The notes beneath the pieces are model-generated. The model ran no database searches and was not told the origin of the DNA. It saw nothing but the letters and a program-made list of their open reading frames with translations. Both the position numbers and the translations under genes were made by a program. DNA of 48,145 nucleotides from NCBI GenBank assembly GCA_001899235.1, contig MKVR01000024.1, positions 35,046 to 83,190 on the forward strand. The letters are read 5' to 3'. Position 1 is the first letter of the stretch. Each line of letters starts with the position of its first letter. This DNA is from Nitrosospira sp. 56-18. GTDB taxonomy: Bacteria; Pseudomonadota; Gammaproteobacteria; Burkholderiales; Nitrosomonadaceae. Of the stretch, positions 16,649 through 25,942 are shown one piece after another.

Positions 16649-17042
16649 GTCTGCCTTGTCAAAAAGTCGAAGCCGGCCCTACGCACAAATTATTGCATTC
16701 CCGGGAAGAGAATTGAAACTTTATTAAGCGAAGGCGCCGGCCGAAGCAACAGGAAACAGGAACCACGCCCGCATTTTTTCAAGTCAGGGCCTATCAACAG
16801 GCCCTGACAAAATGGGTCGAATCGTGGAATCAGGCGACGCGACAATCAGATTAGGCTACGGCCTGCATCGCGTTTCATGATCGTTCCGATTTTACCAGCA
16901 ACGCGTCCAGCGGGGATTCGTCCAGCTCTTCCTGAGCTTCCTGAAGAGCTTCCGGTTTTCCATATGCTATCCTGAGGGAACCGGCCTCCGAATCGTTTGT
17001 CTGTCGGTAGCAGGCACTGATCAGTGCAATCTGGAAAACCTC
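16649..17042. other. Divergent intergenic region pqi / ftsH with a hairpin at 16783-16808
   Basis: These 394 bp lie between two divergent transcription units. They hold a perfect 10-bp inverted repeat, GTCAGGGCCT (16783-16792) and AGGCCCTGAC (16799-16808), with a 6-nt loop. It has a T-run before it on the plus strand but no T-run after it on either strand, so it does not look like a terminator; an operator or RNA structure is possible. A looser repeat, AGCTCTTC/GAAGAGCT, lies at 16924-16950. No reliable promoter pair was seen and no gene is supported. Confidence 0.45.
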
Positions 17043-18884
17043 ATGGACAAGAAAACCCAAATTAATTTCTGGTACATCATCATCGCGATACTCGGCATGC
17101 TGGTGGTACAAAGTTTCTACAAGCAATATACGAAGGTCGAACCAATACCCTACAGCCGCTTCCATACATTGCTGGAAGAGGACAAGATTGAGGAGATCGC
17201 GGTTACCGAAAACCATATCTATGGCACGCTGAAGGAAAAAAATGCGGATGGATTGAAGGACTTCGTCACGACGCGAGTGGAACCGGAACTGGCGGACAAA
17301 CTGGACAAGCATAACGTCGTTTACACCGGTGTGGTCCAGAGCACCTGGATGCGCGATCTGCTTTCCTGGTTGCTGCCGATGGCGGTTTTCATCGGGATAT
17401 GGATGTTCATCATCCGCCGCATGAATCCCGGCGGCATGAGCGGAGGACTCATGTCGATAGGCAAGAGCCGCGCCAAGGTATTCGTGGAAAAAGAAACCAA
17501 AGTCACCTTCGCGGATGTCGCAGGAGTGGACGAAGCAAAGGATGAACTGGTCGAAATCATCAATTTCCTGAAGGACCCGCAAGGATACAGCCGGCTGGGC
17601 GGCCGCGCACCCAAAGGCATCCTGCTGATCGGCCCGCCGGGCACTGGAAAGACCCTGCTCGCCCGTGCCGTGGCAGGCGAAGCAAACGTTCCTTTCTTCT
17701 CGATCTCGGGCTCGGAATTCGTGGAAATGTTCGTGGGTGTCGGCGCCGCCCGGGTGCGCGACCTGTTCGAGCAGGCCCGCCAGATGGCCCCCGCGATCAT
17801 CTTCATCGATGAGCTGGATTCGCTGGGACGTGCGCGCAATGCATATGGGATGGGCGGTCACGATGAAAAGGAACAGACCCTGAACCAGTTGCTCGCCGAG
17901 CTCGACGGCTTCGATTCCAAAAGCGGCGTGGTTCTGCTCGCTGCAACCAATCGGCCAGAAATCCTGGATCCCGCACTATTGCGCGCGGGACGCTTCGATC
18001 GGCAGGTGCTGGTCGATCGGCCGGATAAGCTGGGACGCGAGCAGATTCTGGCGGTGCACCTGAGGAAGGTGACGCTGGACTCCGACGTCAGGCCGGATCA
18101 GATCGCGGCGCTGACGCCGGGCTTCACCGGCGCCGATCTGGCGAATCTCGTCAATGAAGCGGCACTCCTCGCCACCCGGCGGAATGGCTCCGCGGTGACC
18201 ATGGAGGATTTCAACAATGCGATCGAGCGTATCATCGCGGGACTGGAAAAGCGCAACCGGCTGCTCAACCCGAAGGAACGGCGCGTGGTCGCCTTCCACG
18301 AGCTGGGCCATGCCATGGTCGCGCTGGCGTTGCCCGGCACGGACGAAGTGCACAAGGTTTCCATCATTCCACGTGGCGTGGGCGCGCTCGGTTATACCAT
18401 CCAGCGGCCGACCGAAGACCGGTTTCTCATGACCCGGGCGGAACTGGAAAACCGGATGGCGGTATTGCTGGGGGGACGCGCGGCGGAAGGAGTGGTGTTT
18501 CACGAAATCTCCACAGGGGCAACGGATGATCTCGCCCGCGCCACCGATCTCGCCCGCGCCATGGTGCTGCGCTACGGGATGAGCGAGGCTCTGGGCAATG
18601 TCGCCTACGACCGCGAACGCTCGCCTTACCTCCAGACCGGCATTCCCATGCCGCAAAACCGGGATTACAGCGAAGCCACCGCCCAAGCGGTGGACGCGGC
18701 GGTCCGCAGCCTGGTGAATCGGGCGCTGGAACGCGCCTCCCGCATACTGGAGCATAACCGCGCGCTACTGGACCGCTCGGCGGAGGAATTGCTCAAGACC
18801 GAGACGTTGAACCAGCCTCAACTGGAAACGCTCAAGCGGGAAATCGCTGCTCCGCCCGAGCTTGCTTCACCGGCCTCGCCATAG
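17043..18884 (+). CDS. ftsH: ATP-dependent zinc metalloprotease FtsH
   Basis: This 613-aa protein is a membrane-anchored AAA+ protease that extracts and degrades membrane and regulatory proteins. There are two membrane segments (about 8-25 and 103-125) around a small periplasmic domain. The AAA module follows, with Walker A GPPGTGKT (197-204), Walker [11 protein letters not shown] and SRH ending RAGRFDRQ. The M41 peptidase has HELGH (419-423) as zinc site and a later [11 protein letters not shown] segment carrying the third ligand. The usual motif in the family is HEAGH, and the usual Walker B is FIDEID, so both are slightly divergent, but all catalytic residues are kept. The gene is not next to rlmE, folP or glmM, the usual partners of the main ftsH, so this may be a second paralogue. 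GGAAAA precedes the ATG. Confidence 0.93.
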   Translation: MDKKTQINFWYIIIAILGMLVVQSFYKQYTKVEPIPYSRFHTLLEEDKIEEIAVTENHIYGTLKEKNADGLKDFVTTRVEPELADKLDKHNVVYTGVVQSTWMRDLLSWLLPMAVFIGIWMFIIRRMNPGGMSGGLMSIGKSRAKVFVEKETKVTFADVAGVDEAKDELVEIINFLKDPQGYSRLGGRAPKGILLIGPPGTGKTLLARAVAGEANVPFFSISGSEFVEMFVGVGAARVRDLFEQARQMAPAIIFIDELDSLGRARNAYGMGGHDEKEQTLNQLLAELDGFDSKSGVVLLAATNRPEILDPALLRAGRFDRQVLVDRPDKLGREQILAVHLRKVTLDSDVRPDQIAALTPGFTGADLANLVNEAALLATRRNGSAVTMEDFNNAIERIIAGLEKRNRLLNPKERRVVAFHELGHAMVALALPGTDEVHKVSIIPRGVGALGYTIQRPTEDRFLMTRAELENRMAVLLGGRAAEGVVFHEISTGATDDLARATDLARAMVLRYGMSEALGNVAYDRERSPYLQTGIPMPQNRDYSEATAQAVDAAVRSLVNRALERASRILEHNRALLDRSAEELLKTETLNQPQLETLKREIAAPPELASPASP

Positions 18885-19391
18885 CTTCAGGGACTGACCA
18901 CGGGCGCTTATGTCCCCATAGAATCTTCCATGAAAGCTGGAAGCCGAACCCTTTCTATTTAAAAAAAACTTTTATATTGCCCCGTATTGCGGTATACTCC
19001 TGTTTCGATCGTATGGCTTCGAAGAATTATCCGCTTGCCCTCCCATCGAGTCATCGTTCCTGACCCCTTTTCGATTTCAAGTCTTCAACGGAATTGTGCG
19101 GCATCCTGGTTAGCGGCGATGTTCAAGAATCCTGAATAGTCCCAGCGGTTGCGGGGACGGAGGGTTTTTAATACGTGCGTCAGCGGTGCCTTGCCCATCA
19201 TTCCGGCAGTCCATCCTGCTCGCGCGCTGAGGCGCATTCATACACTCGGAATCAGAGTCTGCCTGGTCTGTCTGCAAAGCCAAGGGAATATTTCCCTTGC
19301 GTGCATGGTGACCGCACGCAAGATTGCCTGCGACTGCCCGGCCCGGATTCTGCATGATAGCGCCGTATTTTTCACTTCACAGGAAAATAAC
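18885..19391. other. Long upstream region of rhlE
   Basis: There are 507 bp between ftsH and the likely GTG start of rhlE. An AT-rich stretch (18957-18976) is followed by TATACT at 18993-18998, a possible -10 box without a good -35. If it is used, the rhlE mRNA would have a leader of nearly 400 nt, which would fit cold- or structure-dependent control as in other RNA helicase genes. A weak 6-bp hairpin (18925-18943) may end the ftsH transcript. The helicase frame is open back to 19149, but that upstream part is Cys/Arg-rich and unlike a helicase N-terminus. Confidence 0.4.
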
Positions 19392-20780
19392 GTGTCTTTT
19401 GAAAATTTGAACCTGCACCCTCTCATCCTCAAGGCCATTATCGACTCGGGCTACACCTCGCCCACGCCTATCCAGGAAAAGGCCATTCCAGAGCTGCTCG
19501 CTGGCCATGACGTCATGGCTTCGGCCCAGACCGGCACCGGAAAGACAGCCGCATTCATGCTGCCTGCGCTGCATCGCCTTGCCACACCGTCCCGCACGCA
19601 CAGCCGCGGGCCTCGCGTCCTGGTGCTCACCCCCACGCGCGAACTCGCGCTCCAGGTCTCGTCGGCCGCCGCCAAATACGGGAAGCATCTGCCTCGCGTG
19701 AGGGTCGTAAGTATCCTCGGCGGGATGCCCTATCCCCTGCAAAACAAGTTGCTTTCGCAACCGGTCGATATCCTCGTGGCCACTCCAGGCCGCTTGATCG
19801 ATCACATCCAGCGCGGCCGCATCGATTTTTCCCGCCTCGAAATGCTGGTGCTGGACGAAGCCGACCGCATGCTCGACATGGGGTTCATCGATGATGTCGC
19901 AAGCATTGCCGCTGCCACACCCGAGAGCCGCCAAACCTTGCTGTTTTCAGCCACGCTGGATAGCGAGATAGAGAATATCGGGACACAGTTGCTGAATGCA
20001 CCCCGGCGCATCCAGGTCGCGTCGCAGAAGGCGAGACTGGATAATATCGAGCAGCGGCTGCACTATGTGGACGACGTGTCTCATAAAAATCGCCTGCTGG
20101 ATCACCTGCTGCGCGACATCACGCTAAAACAGGCCATTGTTTTCACGGCAACCAAGCGTGATGCCGATACCCTGGCGGACAGCCTGTCCGCCCAGGGTCA
20201 CGAGGCGGCCGCATTGCATGGCGACATGAGCCAGCGTGACCGCAATCGCACACTCACCCAGTTGCGCCATGGGGGATTGCGCGTGCTGGTTGCAACCGAT
20301 GTTGCCGCCCGCGGGATCGATGTCGCCGGCATTACCCATGTGATCAACTTTGATTTGCCGAAATTTGCAGAAGACTATGTGCATCGCATCGGGCGCACAG
20401 GGCGTGCCGGCGCTTCCGGCATCGCCGTCTCCTTCGCATCGGGGAAAGACAATGTCAGTCTGAAAAAAATCGAGCACTTCACCGGACAGCGCATTGCCTC
20501 CCACGTGATTCCCGGCCTCGAACCGCGATTCAAGCCACGCGCTGGCGGATCGGGCATGCCTCGGAATACGCCCAATGTCGCCCATAAACGCAGCCGGAGC
20601 TGGTCGCCGGATAACCAGCGCCATGTTCCCGCTGCCGGCAGCGCAAGAGGAGACTGGGGCGACAGCCGCGGCCGCTCGTTCAGCGCCAACCGGACGGATG
20701 CGCGGGGCAATACGGTTACAGGCAACCGGAGCAGTCCATTCGGGAATGGGCGCGCCGACACGTATTTCAGAAGCAAATAA
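19392..20780 (+). CDS. rhlE: DEAD-box ATP-dependent RNA helicase RhlE
   Basis: This 462-aa DEAD-box protein unwinds RNA duplexes and in relatives acts in ribosome assembly, mRNA decay and cold growth. The N-terminus MSFENLNLHPLILKAI is the RhlE start. The Q motif (PTPIQ, 24-28), motif I AQTGTGKT (45-52), DEAD (155-158), SAT, and motif VI HRIGRTGRAG are all present. The tail after about residue 380 is basic and rich in Arg, Gly, Ser and Asn, a likely RNA-binding extension. GTG 19392 is chosen because it gives the family N-terminus and has AGGAAA 5 nt upstream. In-frame codons continue upstream to 19149 without homology. A very strong hairpin follows the stop by 31 bp. Confidence 0.94.
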   Translation: MSFENLNLHPLILKAIIDSGYTSPTPIQEKAIPELLAGHDVMASAQTGTGKTAAFMLPALHRLATPSRTHSRGPRVLVLTPTRELALQVSSAAAKYGKHLPRVRVVSILGGMPYPLQNKLLSQPVDILVATPGRLIDHIQRGRIDFSRLEMLVLDEADRMLDMGFIDDVASIAAATPESRQTLLFSATLDSEIENIGTQLLNAPRRIQVASQKARLDNIEQRLHYVDDVSHKNRLLDHLLRDITLKQAIVFTATKRDADTLADSLSAQGHEAAALHGDMSQRDRNRTLTQLRHGGLRVLVATDVAARGIDVAGITHVINFDLPKFAEDYVHRIGRTGRAGASGIAVSFASGKDNVSLKKIEHFTGQRIASHVIPGLEPRFKPRAGGSGMPRNTPNVAHKRSRSWSPDNQRHVPAAGSARGDWGDSRGRSFSANRTDARGNTVTGNRSSPFGNGRADTYFRSK

Positions 20781-20811
20781 GCCGTCCGGCCAAGTCCGGC
20801 AGCCCTTATAT

Positions 20812-20857
20812 CCGTGGCATCCGCGGCAACGACACATCGTTGCCGCGGATGCCACGG
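20812..20857. terminator. 21-bp perfect stem-loop after rhlE
   Basis: CCGTGGCATCCGCGGCAACGA and the exact reverse complement are separated by the tetraloop CACA (20833-20836). It lies between rhlE and the convergent truncated-haemoglobin gene, a natural place for a shared terminator. No T-run follows on either strand, so it is not a textbook Rho-independent terminator. It could instead protect the 3' ends or be a mobile palindromic repeat. Confidence 0.6.
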
Positions 20858-20931
20858 GGAATGCAGGATATTACGAGCATAAGAAAGCTTTCTTAAGGGA
20901 GTATCCTGTCGGCGGTGCTGATTGCTCCCTC

Positions 20932-21318
20932 TTACTCCGGCTGGTTACGCATGAAATCCGCCGTCTGGTCGAAAGCCATATCCAGTTTTCTGCGCAATTC
21001 CTCATCCAGCCCGATATCCACCATTGCGCGGCTCATGCAGGACAACCACTGATCCCGCTCCGAAGTTCCGATGGGAAAGGGCATATGGCGGGTGCGCAAG
21101 CGTGGCTCGCCATACTTCTCGGTATACAGGGAAGGCCCACCAGTCCAGCCGGACAGAAACATGAACAGTTTCTGCCGCGAATGAGCCAGATCCTGCGGAT
21201 GCAGCTTGCGAACACCGAAATACTCCGGTTCTTCATCCATCAGATCGTAGAACCGGTCCACCAGCCGGCGTATTACCGTTTCTCCGCCTATGCGCTCATA
21301 TGATGTAGCGACATGCAT
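20932..21318 (-). CDS. Group II truncated haemoglobin
   Basis: This 128-aa protein is a short 2-on-2 globin of group II (GlbO/YjbI type). The typical start SYERIGGETVIRRLVDRFYDLM, the FLSGWTGGP corner and RHMPFPIGTSERDQWLSCM with the proximal His are all visible. The group II Trp marker is present in the last segment. Group II globins bind O2 and NO and are thought to detoxify NO or support redox reactions, a plausible need in a nitrifier. A good ribosome site (GGAGAGGG) stands just before ATG 21318. It is single, converges with rhlE and lies 96 bp downstream of radA on the same strand. Confidence 0.92.
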   Translation of the reverse strand: MHVATSYERIGGETVIRRLVDRFYDLMDEEPEYFGVRKLHPQDLAHSRQKLFMFLSGWTGGPSLYTEKYGEPRLRTRHMPFPIGTSERDQWLSCMSRAMVDIGLDEELRRKLDMAFDQTADFMRNQPE

Positions 21319-21413
21319 TATCCCTCTCCTTCCACAATGTTACTCATGTTGCAAGCACTGGGTCCCGCCGGCTTACGCGAGCAGGTCCATTCAAGTAAGC
21401 GCTGAACGAATCC

Positions 21414-22784
21414 TTAACGTATTCCCGCCACCGCATCTTCCACCCGCTCTACCGCGATGATCTCCAGGCCGGGAAACGGCTGCCTGGGCTTGTTGCCCCT
21501 GGGCACGATGGCCTGGACAAAACCCAGCTTGGCCGCTTCCCTCAATCGCTCCTGCCCGCGCTGCACCGGACGCACTTCTCCCGCCAACCCGACTTCGCCA
21601 AATACCACCATTTTGTGCGGCAGCGGCTTGTTCCTGAAAGAGGACACGATAGCCAGCAATACTGCCAGATCAGCCCCGGGTTCGGTGACTTTCACTCCCC
21701 CGACTGCATTGACAAATACATCCTGGTCGAAACAGGCGATACCCGCGTGGCGGTGCAGCACGGCCAGCAGCATGGCCAGCCGGTTCTGTTCCAGCCCTAC
21801 GCTCAGCCGGCGGGCATTCGGGGCATGGGCCTCATCCACCAGCGCCTGGATCTCCACCAGCAGCGGCCGGGTGCCCTCCTGCGTCACCATGATACACGAG
21901 CCCGGCACCTGACCCCCATGGTGGGAGAGAAACAGCGCGGAAGGATTGCTCACTTCCCGCAGCCCCTTCTCGCCCATCGCGAATACGCCCAATTCATTCA
22001 CGGCGCCAAAGCGGTTCTTGACGGCACGGACCAGGCGAAAACTCGAATGGGTGTCGCCTTCGAAATACAGCACGGTATCCACCATATGCTCCAGGACGCG
22101 CGGTCCCGCCAGCGCGCCTTCCTTGGTCACATGACCTACCAGCACAATGGCTATGCCGCTGGCCTTCGCCAGCCGCGTCAATTGCGCAGCGCACTCCCTC
22201 ACCTGGGCAACCGAGCCGGGCGCGGATTGCAATGCATCGGAATAAATGGTCTGGATCGAATCGACCACCACGACGCCTGGCTTGCGTTCCAGCAATATGC
22301 CCTGGATTCTTTCCAGCCGAATCTCCGGTAGCAGATGGACCGCTTTTGCGTCGAGCGCCAGCCTCTGTGCCCGCAACGCAACCTGGCGCGCCGATTCCTC
22401 GCCGCTGACGTACAGGACGCCCAGGGCACTCAAGGCGCCCGGGGCGCTGCCCGACATATGGCAAAGCGCTTGCAGCAGCAGCGTGGATTTCCCGATACCC
22501 GGATCTCCACCGAGCAATACCACGCTGCCGTGCACCAGTCCCCCGCCCAGCACTCGGTCGAACTCTGCCATGCCAGTGGAATAGCGCTGCTCTTCCCCTG
22601 CTTCCAGCTCGCCCAGATTCTGCACTTCCCCCGTTTCCGCCACCAGCGTGAACCGTGAAGCCGCTTTCTCGGAGATAATCTCGACCAGGGTGTTCCACGC
22701 CTGGCAATGCGGGCACTGGCCCTGCCATTTCAAGGTCTGGCCGCCGCATTCGTTGCAGGAATAAGTGGACTTCGATTTACTCAT
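21414..22784 (-). CDS. radA: DNA repair protein RadA (Sms)
   Basis: This is a RecA-related ATPase that drives branch migration in recombination repair. It has an N-terminal four-Cys zinc finger (CNECGG then CPHCQAWNT), Walker A GGDPGIGKST, a RadA-specific KNRFGAVNELGVF motif and a C-terminal Lon-protease-like domain (GVKVTEPGADLAVLLAI). ATG 22784 gives the family-typical start MSKSKSTYSCNECGG, 456 aa. A GTG at 22805 would add seven residues and has GGA upstream. The length matches the family (about 455-460). The gene is divergent from the 2OG oxygenase gene (about 50-125 bp, depending on the starts). Confidence 0.95.
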   Translation of the reverse strand: MSKSKSTYSCNECGGQTLKWQGQCPHCQAWNTLVEIISEKAASRFTLVAETGEVQNLGELEAGEEQRYSTGMAEFDRVLGGGLVHGSVVLLGGDPGIGKSTLLLQALCHMSGSAPGALSALGVLYVSGEESARQVALRAQRLALDAKAVHLLPEIRLERIQGILLERKPGVVVVDSIQTIYSDALQSAPGSVAQVRECAAQLTRLAKASGIAIVLVGHVTKEGALAGPRVLEHMVDTVLYFEGDTHSSFRLVRAVKNRFGAVNELGVFAMGEKGLREVSNPSALFLSHHGGQVPGSCIMVTQEGTRPLLVEIQALVDEAHAPNARRLSVGLEQNRLAMLLAVLHRHAGIACFDQDVFVNAVGGVKVTEPGADLAVLLAIVSSFRNKPLPHKMVVFGEVGLAGEVRPVQRGQERLREAAKLGFVQAIVPRGNKPRQPFPGLEIIAVERVEDAVAGIR

Positions 22785-22910
22785 TTTAAGTCGGTCTCGT
22801 TTCACCTATTCCACATGAATTGCATCTATTATAAATAGATGGACAAACTTCGAACCAGTCACGAAAGGCATCTCGCATCATCAATGCCGGAGTGGCCTCA
22901 GGAATTCCCT

Positions 22911-23636
22911 ATGCCTCTCACCGCATCGCTCTGTCTCGCGCCGGCTTCCCGTCCGCCTGCGCCCGCGCATTGGCTGTCTCCGCCAGATGAATCCGGATCG
23001 GGTGCGAAGAAAATCTCCGGAAGACAAATAGCAGACATCCTGAAGAAACCTTTGACAAGCGAGGTCTTCCTGATCGATCATTTTCTTTCCCATGAGGAAT
23101 GCGATCAGATATTGGAAGAGCTGCGATTCGCCATATGGCGCCCGAGCCTGACATACATGCTACAGCAGGATGGCACTCGGCGCGATGTATTGAGTCCCTA
23201 CAGGGTAAGCAAGACCGCGCAGCAGAAATGGTTCAGCGACGAATTGCAGGCCATGGTGGCGGCGATCGAAAGGCGTTTCGGGGAAATGTTCGGGCTCGAA
23301 AAAGCTAACCTGGAGTATTGGCAGGGTACCGACTATCCGATAGGCGGAAGCTTTTACTATCATCTCGATTCAGGATATTGGGAAGACCACTACGCGGGCG
23401 ACCGCATCCTGACCCTGTTGCTGTATCTCACCACTCCGCCGGAAGGCGGCGGCACCCATTTCCGCGCGCTCGATAGAACGGTAGAAGCAAAAACAGGCAG
23501 GCTGGTAGTATGGAGCAACCTGTTTCCGAACGGGAAATGCAACCATCGGATGATCCATTCCAGCGTGCCCCTGGTCGAAGGACGGAAAACGACATTGATC
23601 ACTTGGCTTAGGCAAAAACAATTCAGGTTTTTTTAA
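22911..23636 (+). CDS. 2OG-Fe(II) oxygenase, prolyl 4-hydroxylase-like
   Basis: This is a 241-aa P4H-type dioxygenase, expected to hydroxylate a protein or peptide (often proline) using O2, Fe(II) and 2-oxoglutarate. The iron triad is visible as YYHLD (His151, Asp153) and MIHSS (His216), and Lys226 in EGRKTTLITW is placed to bind 2-oxoglutarate. The segment LLLYLTTPPEGGGTHF is typical of P4Hc domains. The frame is open to ATG 22839, but ATG 22911 is preferred because AGGA stands 7 nt upstream and the extra residues have no homology. It lies 23 bp before a gene whose product contains a proline-rich stretch, which suggests a possible substrate. Confidence 0.88.
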   Translation: MPLTASLCLAPASRPPAPAHWLSPPDESGSGAKKISGRQIADILKKPLTSEVFLIDHFLSHEECDQILEELRFAIWRPSLTYMLQQDGTRRDVLSPYRVSKTAQQKWFSDELQAMVAAIERRFGEMFGLEKANLEYWQGTDYPIGGSFYYHLDSGYWEDHYAGDRILTLLLYLTTPPEGGGTHFRALDRTVEAKTGRLVVWSNLFPNGKCNHRMIHSSVPLVEGRKTTLITWLRQKQFRFF

Positions 23637-23659
23637 TTTCGCAATGAGGTGACCGCGTC

Positions 23660-24004
23660 ATGGCTAATCGAGAAAAGCAGGACCGGATAATCCGGGAAAT
23701 CCGGGAAAGATATGGGAATGTGATCGATCTGGCCACTTCTCCCCTGGTATTGATCGAAATCATCCGTAACTACCGAAATATTTTCAACGAGGATGACGGC
23801 ACAGGGGGAGTCAGCCCCGGAACCAGCACAGTCGCGGTGGCCGGTCCGGACAGTCCGCCCACGCCACCCTCGCCACCTTCACCGCCGGAATCCGATCGCC
23901 TGGAAATCGACGAAATTCTCAAAGGCATCCTCCGGCTTCAGCGACAGATCGACACCCTCGACAAGAAACTGGATCGGCTGGTTCAGCCAGGAGCCCGGAA
24001 CTGA
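23660..24004 (+). CDS. Small protein with proline-rich linker and coiled-coil tail
   Basis: This 114-aa protein is not a family I recognise. It begins with a charged helix (residues 3-19, REKQDRIIREIRERYG), then a hydrophobic segment (LVLIEIIRNY), a Gly/Thr/Ser/Val-rich linker and a striking proline run at 63-76 with nine prolines in PPTPPSPPSPP style. The C-terminal part (80-110) has regular Leu/Ile spacing, as in a coiled coil (IDEILKGILRLQRQIDTL). There is no signal peptide. GAGGTGA lies 7 nt before the ATG. It follows the P4H-like oxygenase gene by 23 bp on the same strand, so they are probably co-transcribed, and its prolines may be the target of that enzyme (inference). Confidence 0.65.
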   Translation: MANREKQDRIIREIRERYGNVIDLATSPLVLIEIIRNYRNIFNEDDGTGGVSPGTSTVAVAGPDSPPTPPSPPSPPESDRLEIDEILKGILRLQRQIDTLDKKLDRLVQPGARN

Positions 24005-24198
24005 CGACTGGCAGTACGCACGAATCCGGCAATGGCGAAGTGAAATTTGGGGCAGTCCGTGACACAAGAGACAAAAGCCCACCCGGTTTCCGCCGGATCC
24101 GTCCCGCCTTCATCCTCCTCGCCTTCCCCTCCGGATTTCCGGGATAATCTTGGACTCTCTGGACCCGCAGGACCTGAAAACGAAAAGGACGTTTGCGG

Positions 24199-25872
24199 AT
24201 GAGCAAACCCGCCGAGGATGGCGCCGCCGTCGCACCTAAAAACGTATCGTATCCCCCCGGTTCCCGGGCAGGAGCATGGGAGCCGCTCAAGCTTCCCGTT
24301 TTCCGGATTTTCTGGCTCGCGTCGCTGGGCTCTAACATAGGAACGTGGATCAACGGCACGGCTTCGGGGTGGGTGATGACCGACCTGTCGCCATCGCCGG
24401 TGATGGTATCCCTGGTCCAGGCTGCTGGCTCGCTGCCCCTTGTGATGTTTGCGCTGGGCGCGGGGGCGCTGACCGACATCGTGGACCGCCGCCGCTATCT
24501 CATCGCCACCCAGTTATGGATGACGCTGGCAGCAGCCGCGCTGGCTTATCTGGCGGCAACCGGCCAGTTGGATGCATGGAATCTGCTGATCCTCACTTTC
24601 GCGCTGGGTGCAGGCGCCGCCATGGCGATGCCCGCCCTGAGCGCTGTCCTGTCCGAACTGGTGCCCCTCAACCTCCTGCCACAGGCAATCTCGCTGGGGG
24701 CGGTATCGATCAATCTTTCGCGCTCCATCGGCCCCGCCCTCGGCGGCTTGCTGGTAGCCCAGATGGGCGCGTGGGTGGCCTACAGCCTGAATGCCATCTC
24801 GTTCATCGGCATGGTGGTGATGCTATGGCACTGGAGACGCGAACCGGACGATCGGGCCCTGCCGCCGGAGCGGTTTTTTCAGGCGCTGCGCGCCGGCGTG
24901 CGCTACGCGCGCCTGGCATCGGTATTTCGCGCGGTGCTGGTTCGCGTGACTGCTTTCATTCTTTTCGCGACATCCATATGGGCTCTGCTCCCTTTATTTG
25001 CACGGCAAGAGCTTGCCGGCGGTCCTGGTACCTACGGCTTGCTGCTGACTTTCGTCGGCATCGGCGCTGTTGCCGCCGCGATGCTGCTGCCAAGAGTGCG
25101 CGCTCACGTCGGGCCCGACGGCCTGGTATTTGCCGCAACGATCGTCTACTTCCTGACCTGCATCGGACTGGCGGTGGTCCGGAACGAATACGCGGTGCAT
25201 GCCATCATGGCGGTTTGCGGCGCATCCTGGCTCAGCGTCCTGTCATCGCTGCAGCTCGCGGCCCAGATCTCCGTCCCCGCCTGGGTCCGGGGACGCGCGC
25301 TGTCCCTGTACCTCATGATCTTCGCCGCCGCGATGACGCTTAGCAGTTTCCTGTGGGGCTGGGTTGCGGCCCATGCGGGCACGCCTGCCGCATTCCTGTT
25401 CTCCGGTATCGGAATGGTGGGGGCAGCGGTGGCGGTACGCAGATTCAGCCTCGGCTCCCATGAAGCGCCCGACCTGTCCCCCTCCCACCACTGGCCGCAT
25501 CCGCAAGCCGCGGAGGAATTGAGCTCGAGCCGGGGACCGGTGCTGGTCACGATCGAGTACCGGATTGCCCTGGAGCAGCGTGAGGCTTTCCTTGCCGCGG
25601 TGCAGCAATTGGGCGCCATCCGGCGGCGGGACGGCGCATTCGCCTGGGGCATTTTCGAAGATATCGCATCGCCCGGGCGGTATGTCGAGCTGTTCCAGCA
25701 TGCCTCATGGCTGGATCACTTGCGCCAGCACGCGCGTGTTACCCGTGAGGACCAGAGGGTGCAGGAAAGCGTCTTCCGTTTTCATACCGGACCGGAGGCG
25801 CCAAAGGTTTCCCACTTCGTGGGTGGGCTGCCCATGGCATTCAGGGATAACTCGATTGGAACGGGCGAATGA
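24199..25872 (+). CDS. MFS exporter with C-terminal ABM-like domain
   Basis: This 557-aa protein has an N-terminal MFS transporter of the MFS_3/EntS-like type (about 30-420, twelve hydrophobic segments). The family's cytoplasmic motif is present at DIVDRRRYL. The charged linker PHPQAAEELSSSRG leads to about 95 residues resembling an antibiotic-biosynthesis-monooxygenase (ABM) ferredoxin-like fold: VLVTIEYRIALEQREAFLAAV, GAFAWGIFEDIASPGRYVELF, SWLDHLRQHARVT. This MFS-plus-ABM arrangement recurs in proteobacteria. The substrate is unknown; a siderophore or small hydrophobic compound is possible. ATG 24199 has AAGGA at a suitable distance. The preceding 194 bp hold no recognised gene. A pirin gene follows 70 bp downstream. 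Confidence 0.87.
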   Translation: MSKPAEDGAAVAPKNVSYPPGSRAGAWEPLKLPVFRIFWLASLGSNIGTWINGTASGWVMTDLSPSPVMVSLVQAAGSLPLVMFALGAGALTDIVDRRRYLIATQLWMTLAAAALAYLAATGQLDAWNLLILTFALGAGAAMAMPALSAVLSELVPLNLLPQAISLGAVSINLSRSIGPALGGLLVAQMGAWVAYSLNAISFIGMVVMLWHWRREPDDRALPPERFFQALRAGVRYARLASVFRAVLVRVTAFILFATSIWALLPLFARQELAGGPGTYGLLLTFVGIGAVAAAMLLPRVRAHVGPDGLVFAATIVYFLTCIGLAVVRNEYAVHAIMAVCGASWLSVLSSLQLAAQISVPAWVRGRALSLYLMIFAAAMTLSSFLWGWVAAHAGTPAAFLFSGIGMVGAAVAVRRFSLGSHEAPDLSPSHHWPHPQAAEELSSSRGPVLVTIEYRIALEQREAFLAAVQQLGAIRRRDGAFAWGIFEDIASPGRYVELFQHASWLDHLRQHARVTREDQRVQESVFRFHTGPEAPKVSHFVGGLPMAFRDNSIGTGE

Positions 25873-25942
25873 GGCGTGCTGTTGTACCATTGGTATCATT
25901 ATTCCACTCAAACGAAGCAAACAAGAGAAACGGAGGATACGC

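Noticed and set aside
24345-25343. 332-codon frame inside the MFS gene
   Set aside because: It is a +1 frame shadow of a well-supported membrane transporter, with Arg/Gly-rich composition.
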